Shown here piece after piece: positions 39,032 to 44,381 of a stretch of DNA of 44,381 bases; position 1 is the stretch's first letter; each line of letters opens with the position of its first letter. A program made the translations under genes and the position numbers. The notes beneath the pieces were generated by a model. That model saw nothing but the letters and a program-made list of their open reading frames with translations, did no database searches and was not told the DNA's origin. This DNA is from CAVXFS01 sp049582805 (GTDB taxonomy: Bacteria; Pseudomonadota; Gammaproteobacteria; Burkholderiales; Gallionellaceae): NCBI GenBank assembly GCA_049582805.1, contig JBAUUR010000089.1:1-44381 (forward strand), given 5' to 3'.

Positions 39032-39682
39032 TCAAGCAGCGTGACTCGGACTCGCCTGGTCGTCGCGTGCTCTTGCCTCCCACACCAGAATCGGGTTATT
39101 GGAAGGCATTGCGATGTCCTGCAACAAATCCAGCCCATGTGATGCGGCAAGCCGGTTCACCGCCTCGAAATCCCTTACTCCGCTGTTCGGGTCGCGCGTT
39201 TTCAGCCAGGCATCGAAACGGGCATTGCTTGCGGAGGTAAAATTCCCGCCGTAGTTGTATGGGCCATAGAGACACACATATCCGCCCGGCGCGATGACGC
39301 GCGCGATATGCGCGAACAGGCGCTCGACTTCCGCCCACGAGATGATATGCACGGTGTTGGCGTTGAAGACCGCGTCCACCGGCGCGACCGGCCAGTGCGC
39401 GTCGTTCACGTCGAGCGCCAGCGGCGCCAGCACGTTGGGCAATTGTGCTTCGTCCAGCCAGGCCTGGATGCCGGCAAGATTCTGCGCCAGTTCGCTGGGC
39501 TGCCAGCTCAGGTGCGGCAGCTCGCGGCCAAAGTACACGGCGTGCTGGCCGGTGCCGCTGGCGATCTCCAATACCCGCTTGCGCTCGGCGAAGATTTCTT
39601 TCAGTACGGCAAGGATTGGTTCCTTGTTTTTTTCGGAGGATTCGGCGTAGGGTTTCATGAGGCGGGGTGTCAGTTGCCGCAT
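39032..39682 (-). CDS. DUF938 family SAM-dependent methyltransferase
   Basis: A 216-residue protein with the SAM-binding motif VLEIASGTGQHAVYFGRELP, PSELAQNLAGIQAWL, NANTVHIISWAEVERLF and the APGGYVCLYGPYNYGGNFTS segment of the DUF938 family. Substrate unknown. A start at the internal Met (MKPYAESSEKNKEPIL, 39658) fits the family as well. A remnant of a second copy lies at 36515-36598. Confidence 0.88.
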   Translation of the reverse strand: MRQLTPRLMKPYAESSEKNKEPILAVLKEIFAERKRVLEIASGTGQHAVYFGRELPHLSWQPSELAQNLAGIQAWLDEAQLPNVLAPLALDVNDAHWPVAPVDAVFNANTVHIISWAEVERLFAHIARVIAPGGYVCLYGPYNYGGNFTSASNARFDAWLKTRDPNSGVRDFEAVNRLAASHGLDLLQDIAMPSNNPILVWEARARDDQASPSHAA

Positions 39683-39688
39683 TTCGCA

Positions 39689-39964
39689 TCAATACACAAC
39701 ATCATGATCGCCTACATTGATCGGGATGATTTCTTCATCGTGGATCAGGAGTTCCAGCGTGATGCGGTAGGAAAGGTTGATGGATACCGAGTGCAGCCCT
39801 AGCAGCCTGCCACTCAGTGGATGTAAACGAAGCGAGGGATGGTGCGGATTCATTTCCAGCAATTGCAGGGTTTTGAGATATTGCTTTTCCAGTTCGGGAT
39901 GGCGCTTGAGAAAGCGCGCGGCACGCTTGTTGTATTGCTCGGTGAAGATCAGCTGGAAGGTCAT
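39689..39964 (-). CDS. RelE/YafQ-like toxin
   Basis: A 91-residue protein: FTEQYNKRAARFLKRHPELE, then LHPLSGRLLGLHSVSINLSY, RITLELLIHDEEIIPINVGD and HDVVY. This is the compact RelE fold with the C-terminal GDHD-x-V-Y ending seen in YafQ/HigB-like mRNA interferases. ATG 39964 overlaps the antitoxin stop (ATGA). Confidence 0.85.
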   Translation of the reverse strand: MTFQLIFTEQYNKRAARFLKRHPELEKQYLKTLQLLEMNPHHPSLRLHPLSGRLLGLHSVSINLSYRITLELLIHDEEIIPINVGDHDVVY

Positions 39965-40221
39965 GCCGCAGATTTCTTCACCCGTTTGACGTGAGCCGAT
40001 GCCGATTCCTTCACAAAGCGACCCGCCTTGATGTCGGCGTGCGTTTCGGCCAGCGCTGCTTCCAGTTCGCATTCGCGCAGGTAGTGATATTGCGCAATCT
40101 CCATTACCACGAAGCGCTCCTTGCCGCGCACCGAGACGATTGCTTCCGGTCGCTCCGCCAGCACGGCTTCGATGGCGGCGATGCCCTTGGTTTTCAGGTC
40201 ATTGGCAGTGAGGTTGGACAT
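39961..40221 (-). CDS. Phd/YefM-like antitoxin
   Basis: An 86-residue protein with NDLKTKGIAAIEAVLAERPE, AIVSVRGKERFVVMEIAQYH and a charged C-terminal tail, the Phd-type layout. It pairs with the RelE-like toxin. AGGAAATAAG is just upstream of its ATG. Confidence 0.83.
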   Translation of the reverse strand: MSNLTANDLKTKGIAAIEAVLAERPEAIVSVRGKERFVVMEIAQYHYLRECELEAALAETHADIKAGRFVKESASAHVKRVKKSAA

Positions 40222-40342
40222 GGCTTATTTCCTTGAGTATTGTTTAGAACATGTTTAATAATACGCCAGATAGTGCGATTCATCAAGCGCCAACATTGCG
40301 CCGCTTTAGCGCAAACCAATTTCGCACAGCTACAATGGCCGC

Positions 40343-41482
40343 ATGAATGTGCCCACGCTGAAGACCATCGAAAACCTGGCGGACATTCCCGCGAAGCAGT
40401 GGGATGCGCTGGCGGGGGGTGATCCCTTTCTTTCCCATGCCTATCTGCATGCGCTGCAGGCCAGCGGCTGTGCCACGGCACAATTCGGCTGGCAGGCGCA
40501 GTTTCTGACCTTGTGGCGCGACGAACACTTGCTCGGCGCGATGCCGCTTTACCTGAAGATGAATTCGGTGGGCGAACACGTGTTCGATTTTGCCTGGGCC
40601 GAAGCCTATCATCGGCACGGGCTGCGCTATTACCCCAAACTGGTGTGCACGGTGCCTTTCACGCCGATTACTGGGAGACGGTTGCTGGCGGCGCCGGGGA
40701 CCCACGGGGAGGAAGTGCGTGCGTTGCTGCTGAGATATGCGCTGCAATATGCGCGGGAGTCAGGCGTATCCTCGCTGCATTGCCTGTTTGTTGATGAAGC
40801 CGATGCGCGGGAGATGCAGGCGCAGGGCATGATGCTGCGCCAGGATGTGCAGTTCCATTGGCAGAATCCGGGCTATCGCGATTTTGACGATTTCCTCGCC
40901 GCGCTGAGCCGCGACAAGCGCAAGCGCATCAAGCAGGAACGGCGCAAGGTGAAAGAGGCGGGAATTCAAGTCCAATGCGTCACCGGGGAAAGCGCGACTC
41001 CCGAACAGTGGGCGTTCTTTGCCTCGTGCTATGCGCATACCCGGCAGCTGCACCATTCGCCGCCCGCACTGAATGCGGATTTTTTCCAGCGCATCGGCGC
41101 CGCGCTGCCGCAGCACACGCTGCTGGTGATCGCGTCGCGCGCGGAACGGCCGATCGCGAGCGCGCTGAATCTGTTTACCGACGAGGTGTTGTACGGGCGC
41201 TCATGGGGTGCGTTCGAATTTCATTCCGGCCTGCATTTCGAGGCGTGCTACTACCAGGCGATCGAATTCTGCATCGAGCACAAGATAAAAATATTCGAGG
41301 GCGGCGCGGGCGGCGAACACAAGCTGGCGCGCGGCTTTTTGCCGGTGACCACGCGCTCCGCACACTGGCTGGCGCATCCGCAGTTTGCGCGCGCGGTGGA
41401 GGATTATCTGAAGCGCGAGACCGAGGCCATTGCAGGGTATGTGGACGAGCTGAATGAGCGGAGCCCGTTCAAACAGGTGTGA
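40343..41482 (+). CDS. FemAB-like GNAT acyltransferase (DUF482 family)
   Basis: A 379-residue protein with PFLSHAYLHALQASGCA near residue 28, FDFAWAEAYHRHGLRYYPKL, the basic DKRKRIKQERRKV stretch and the C-terminal GRSWGAFEFHSGLHFEACYY with EGGAGGEHKLARGF. These are the marks of the FemAB-like DUF482 family, often called peptidogalycan biosynthesis proteins; the acceptor is not known. It stands alone. Confidence 0.9.
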   Translation: MNVPTLKTIENLADIPAKQWDALAGGDPFLSHAYLHALQASGCATAQFGWQAQFLTLWRDEHLLGAMPLYLKMNSVGEHVFDFAWAEAYHRHGLRYYPKLVCTVPFTPITGRRLLAAPGTHGEEVRALLLRYALQYARESGVSSLHCLFVDEADAREMQAQGMMLRQDVQFHWQNPGYRDFDDFLAALSRDKRKRIKQERRKVKEAGIQVQCVTGESATPEQWAFFASCYAHTRQLHHSPPALNADFFQRIGAALPQHTLLVIASRAERPIASALNLFTDEVLYGRSWGAFEFHSGLHFEACYYQAIEFCIEHKIKIFEGGAGGEHKLARGFLPVTTRSAHWLAHPQFARAVEDYLKRETEAIAGYVDELNERSPFKQV

Positions 41483-41515
41483 CATTGGGGGTCGACAGCG
41501 CAGCACCAGTTCCTT

Positions 41516-41607
41516 CCCCCTTGCACCCGCAGGGGGTAGGCCGTGGTTGCCTCGGAGAGGTTCTTGCCCCCTGTGGGGGTATAGCCGCTGAAGCGGCGAC
41601 AACCACG
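41516..41607. terminator. Multi-hairpin cluster between convergent genes
   Basis: CCCCCTTG-CACCCG-CAGGGGG, then CCCCCTGTGGGGG, then GCCGCTGAAGCGGC, nested inside an outer pair CGTGGTTG...CAACCACG. The structure lies between the acyltransferase and the ABC permease, which converge here, and may act as a bidirectional terminator or be a REP-type element. Confidence 0.55.
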
Positions 41608-41627
41608 CACCAGGGGGGAAGAGGGGA

Positions 41628-42737
41628 TCAATACATGCGGTGGCGGAACAGCCAGCCGGCGATGCTGAGCGCAACCACGCCGATCAGCGCCATCGGCCAG
41701 AACTGCTGGATCAGCAGATGGAACGGCAGCCCCTCAAGAAACACGCCGCGCAGCACCAACATGAAATAGCGCATCGGGTTGAGCAGCGTGATGTCCTGCA
41801 CCAGCACCGGCATGTTCCTGATCGGCGTGGCGAAGCCGGACAGGATGATGGATGGCACCATGAAGATGAAGGCGCCCAGCAGTCCCTGCTGCTGCGTGAC
41901 CGCAAACGAAGAGATCATCAATCCCACGCCGACGCCCGACAACAGGAACAGCAGGATGCCGGTATATAGCGTGAGCAGGCTGCCCAGCAGCGGCACCTTG
42001 AACCAGAACACAGCCGCGAGCATGATTACGCTGGCTTCACCCAGGCCGATGATAAAGCCGGGCATGGTTTTCCCGATCAGGATTTCCACCGGTCGCAGCG
42101 GCGTGACCAGCAGTTGGTCGAAAGTGCCCTGCTCGCGTTCGCGCGCAACAGAGAGTGCAGTGACCAGCATGGTCACCAGCAAGGTCAACACGCCGATGAT
42201 GCCGGGTACGAAGAACCAGCGGCTTTCCAGATTCGGGTTGAACCACGCGCGCGTCTCAATGTGTGCGGGCGGCCGGCTGCCGCCGTGGTTCGCCGCCCAG
42301 GCAAGGTTGTAGCGGTCGATTATTTCGCGCAAGTCGTTGACCGCCAGCATGGCGGTATTGGAGTTGCGGCCATCGACGCTGACCTGCAGCGCAGCCGGGC
42401 GCCCGGCCAGCAGGTCCGCGCTGAAATGCGGCCCGGCATGTATCACCATCAGCACCTGCTTGCTGTCGATGAGTGGTGCGATCTCGCTCTCGTGCGTGAG
42501 CTGGGCCACTTTGGTGAAGCTCGGCGATCCGTCGAAGGAGGCCATCAAGTCGCGCGACGCGAAACCGGGATCTTCGTTGTACACCGCGAACGGCACGTTC
42601 TTCAGATCAAAAGTCGCGGCGTAGCCGAACACGATCAACTGGATCAGCGGCGGGACGATCAGCACTATCCGGCTGCGCTTGTCTTTCAGCAGCGCCAGAA
42701 ATTCTTTGACTACCAGAGCGAGTATGCGTTTGAGCAT
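41628..42737 (-). CDS. ABC-2 type transporter permease
   Basis: A 369-residue permease: one N-terminal membrane helix (IVLIVPPLIQLIVFGYAATF), a large extracytoplasmic domain (about 45-175), then five helices with the ABC-2 signature REREQGTFDQLLVTPLRPVE. The C-terminus resembles YhhJ/YbhR. ATG 42737 is chosen because GGAG lies seven bases upstream; a GTG one codon earlier is possible. It is the third gene of an exporter operon. Confidence 0.92.
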   Translation of the reverse strand: MLKRILALVVKEFLALLKDKRSRIVLIVPPLIQLIVFGYAATFDLKNVPFAVYNEDPGFASRDLMASFDGSPSFTKVAQLTHESEIAPLIDSKQVLMVIHAGPHFSADLLAGRPAALQVSVDGRNSNTAMLAVNDLREIIDRYNLAWAANHGGSRPPAHIETRAWFNPNLESRWFFVPGIIGVLTLLVTMLVTALSVAREREQGTFDQLLVTPLRPVEILIGKTMPGFIIGLGEASVIMLAAVFWFKVPLLGSLLTLYTGILLFLLSGVGVGLMISSFAVTQQQGLLGAFIFMVPSIILSGFATPIRNMPVLVQDITLLNPMRYFMLVLRGVFLEGLPFHLLIQQFWPMALIGVVALSIAGWLFRHRMY

Positions 42738-42741
42738 CACG

Positions 42742-43881
42742 TCACTCCAGGCGTTTGTGCGCGTTGCGCCAGGTCAGGCCGAGAAACACCGAGGCAAGAA
42801 CCAGCAGCCCCAGCACGTTGGGCAGAATGACGCTCCACACATTTCCGGCGAGAAACACGGTCTGCAAAATGGCGACGTAGTAGCGTGCGGCGATGACATG
42901 CGTGATGGCCTGAACCACGCCGGGCATGCTGCCGATGTCGAAGATGAATCCGGACAGCAAAAAGGCGGGCAAAAAGGTGGTGATCAGCGCCACCAGTCCG
43001 GCGACGAACTGGTTGCGCGCCACCGTGGAAATCAGCAGGCCCATGCCCAGTGCCGTGACCAGGAACAGCGCGGACGCCGCGAACAGCACCCACAGCGAAC
43101 CGCGCAGCGGCACTCCGAACAGGAACAGCGCCATGCTCACGGCCAGCACCAGCCCGGCCATGCCCAGGATGAAATAGGGTATCAGTTTGCCGAGGATCAC
43201 TTCCCTCATCGACAGCGGCGTGACCAGCAGCGCTTCCATGGTGCCGCGTTCCCATTCGCGCGACATCACCATCGCCGTCAGCAGTGCGCCGATCAGCGTC
43301 ATGATGATGGCGACCAGGCCGGGCACCAGGAAATTGCGGCTGCGCAGTTCGCTGTTGAACCATACGCGCTGTTGCATTTGCACAGGGACCTCCAGTTTTT
43401 GCCCGCGCTGCAGCGCAGCATGCTCCAGCCATTTGCCCCACGCCCCTTGCACATAGCCGGAAATGATGCGCGCCGTATTCGCATCCACGCCGTTGACGAT
43501 CAACTGGACCGGCGCGCCATCGTTCTGGTGCAAACGCCGCGCGAAATCCTGGCGCAACACCACGATGGCGTTGGCGCGGCCGGCCATCAGCGCCTGCTCC
43601 GCTGCGCGAATGTCGGGATACACGACAGGATCGAAATAGCGCGACTGGTGGAACGCGGCGGTAAAGTCTGCCGTGTCCGCATTCGGCTGTTCCACCACCA
43701 GCGCCAGCGGAATGTGCTCGGAATCCAGCGACACGCCGTAACCGAACAACAGCAACAAAAATATCGGCATCAGGAAGGCGATCGCGATGCTGCTCGGGTC
43801 GCGCACGATCTGCAGAAACTCCTTGCGGATCAGTCCGCGCAGCCGCATGCGGCTGCTGCCTTCGCGGTTATCGGCACTCAT
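42742..43881 (-). CDS. ABC-2 type transporter permease
   Basis: A 379-residue permease of the same build: helix at about 30-48 (AIAFLMPIFLLLLFGYGVSL), extracytoplasmic domain, then REWERGTMEALLVTPLSMRE and five helices. The two permeases probably form a heterodimer, as YbhS-YbhR do. It overlaps the ATPase gene by four bases. Confidence 0.93.
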   Translation of the reverse strand: MSADNREGSSRMRLRGLIRKEFLQIVRDPSSIAIAFLMPIFLLLLFGYGVSLDSEHIPLALVVEQPNADTADFTAAFHQSRYFDPVVYPDIRAAEQALMAGRANAIVVLRQDFARRLHQNDGAPVQLIVNGVDANTARIISGYVQGAWGKWLEHAALQRGQKLEVPVQMQQRVWFNSELRSRNFLVPGLVAIIMTLIGALLTAMVMSREWERGTMEALLVTPLSMREVILGKLIPYFILGMAGLVLAVSMALFLFGVPLRGSLWVLFAASALFLVTALGMGLLISTVARNQFVAGLVALITTFLPAFLLSGFIFDIGSMPGVVQAITHVIAARYYVAILQTVFLAGNVWSVILPNVLGLLVLASVFLGLTWRNAHKRLE

Positions 43882-44381
43882 GCCGCTGCCTCCTGTTTTT
43901 CGTGCGCCTGGATCAACCCGACGAAAGCATCTTCCATCGTCGGTTCGGGCAATTCTTCGGAGCGCGCCTGCGCCTTGATGCTACCCGGCGTGCCCATGGT
44001 CAGGATTTCGCCTGCCGCCATGATCGCGAGGCGGTCGCAATATTCCGCCTCCTCCATGAAATGGGTGGTGACCATGATGGTTACGCCGCGTCCGGCCAGC
44101 GCGTTGATGCGCGACCAGAACTCGCGGCGTGCCAGCGGATCGACCCCGGAGGTAGGCTCGTCCAGAAACAGGATCTCCGGCTCGTGCATCAGCGCGCATG
44201 CCAATGCCAGGCGCTGTTTGAAGCCGAGCGAAAGATCGCCGCTGGTGAATTCGGCCATGTTCCTCAGCTCGAATTCTTCCAGCGCCCAGTTGATGCGGCT
44301 TGCGCCGCGTTTGCCGGACAGCCCGTAGACATTGCCGAAGAAGCGCAGGTTTTCCGCCACGCTGAGATTGCCGTACAGGGA
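43878..44381 (-). CDS. ABC transporter ATP-binding protein, 3' part
   Basis: The C-terminal 167 residues of an ABC ATPase; the start is outside the window. Visible are the signature loop (LSLGFKQRLALACALMHEPE, with SLGFK in place of LSGGQ), Walker B EILFLDEPTSGVDPLARREF and the H-loop TTHFMEEAEYCDRL. The Walker A lies beyond the edge. It powers the two ABC-2 permeases downstream; in related operons an HlyD-like protein lies upstream. Confidence 0.93.
   Translation of the reverse strand, partial: SLYGNLSVAENLRFFGNVYGLSGKRGASRINWALEEFELRNMAEFTSGDLSLGFKQRLALACALMHEPEILFLDEPTSGVDPLARREFWSRINALAGRGVTIMVTTHFMEEAEYCDRLAIMAAGEILTMGTPGSIKAQARSEELPEPTMEDAFVGLIQAHEKQEAAA

Noticed and set aside
38769..39083. 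N-terminal extension of the NifQ-like gene to 39083
   Set aside because: The extra 105 residues are Arg/Pro-rich without family match and overlap the DUF938 gene end; GTG 38768 has a good ribosome site.
42679..44328. 549-codon plus-strand frame across the ABC transporter genes
   Set aside because: Gln/His/Arg-rich shadow frame opposite three clear transporter genes, with no recognisable motif.

Overview
The window looks like a chromosomal segment of a GC-rich betaproteobacterium. The protein flavour, the paired ATPase operons, the hyp genes and the REP-type repeats fit the Nitrosomonadales/Gallionellaceae area best, but this is inferred from gene content, not from a marker gene. No rRNA, tRNA or CRISPR array was seen.

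Region 1 (1-13.2 kb) is an ion-pump block. A V/A-type ATPase operon (K-F-E-A-B-D, every start overlapping the previous stop) is followed directly by a complete N-ATPase-type F-ATPase operon (atpD-C-Q-R-B-E-F-A-G). The N-ATPase has the expected AtpQ and AtpR proteins, no separate delta gene, and a long b subunit with a delta-like tail. A REP-associated transposase (RAYT) flanked by inverted REPs sits between atpA and atpG. A second copy of only the C-terminal third of V-type subunit D is coupled to the end of atpG, which links the two operons physically.

Region 2 (13.3-28 kb) is mostly housekeeping or metabolic: a small c-type cytochrome, a P-type ATPase remnant, a CDF cation exporter, hypF-hypE for [NiFe]-hydrogenase maturation (hypF carries an in-frame REP-like insert), a PqiA-like membrane protein, an OYE-family reductase, an NAD(P)-binding SDR, two histidine-phosphatase genes (gpmA and a relative), a long-form dCTP deaminase, a YihY/BrkB membrane protein and a GST. 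A small gene graveyard lies at 27.07-27.5 kb.

Region 3 (28-37.4 kb) is an accessory and defence island with lower GC in parts. It holds a pRiA4b ORF-3-like gene with two extra copies of its 3' end, a BRO/antirepressor-like gene split by a 98-bp MITE-like insertion, a broken AbiE-like pair with a perfect 22-bp palindrome at its promoter, Phd-ParE, DUF433-DUF5615 and MazEF toxin-antitoxin pairs, a membrane-anchored Mrr-type nuclease, and a single-chain C5 cytosine methyltransferase fused to an HNH nuclease with two unrecognised genes downstream. A dispersed motif with core GAGCCTGGCAC lies at the joints between several of these modules.

Region 4 (37.4-44.4 kb) returns to chromosomal genes: a cold-shock protein with an attenuator-like leader hairpin and a strong terminator, a NifQ-like protein lacking the usual cysteine cluster, a DUF938 methyltransferase (a remnant of its 3' end lies 2.5 kb away beside the defence island), a further RelE/Phd pair, a FemAB-like acyltransferase, and a two-permease ABC-2 exporter whose ATPase gene runs off the window.
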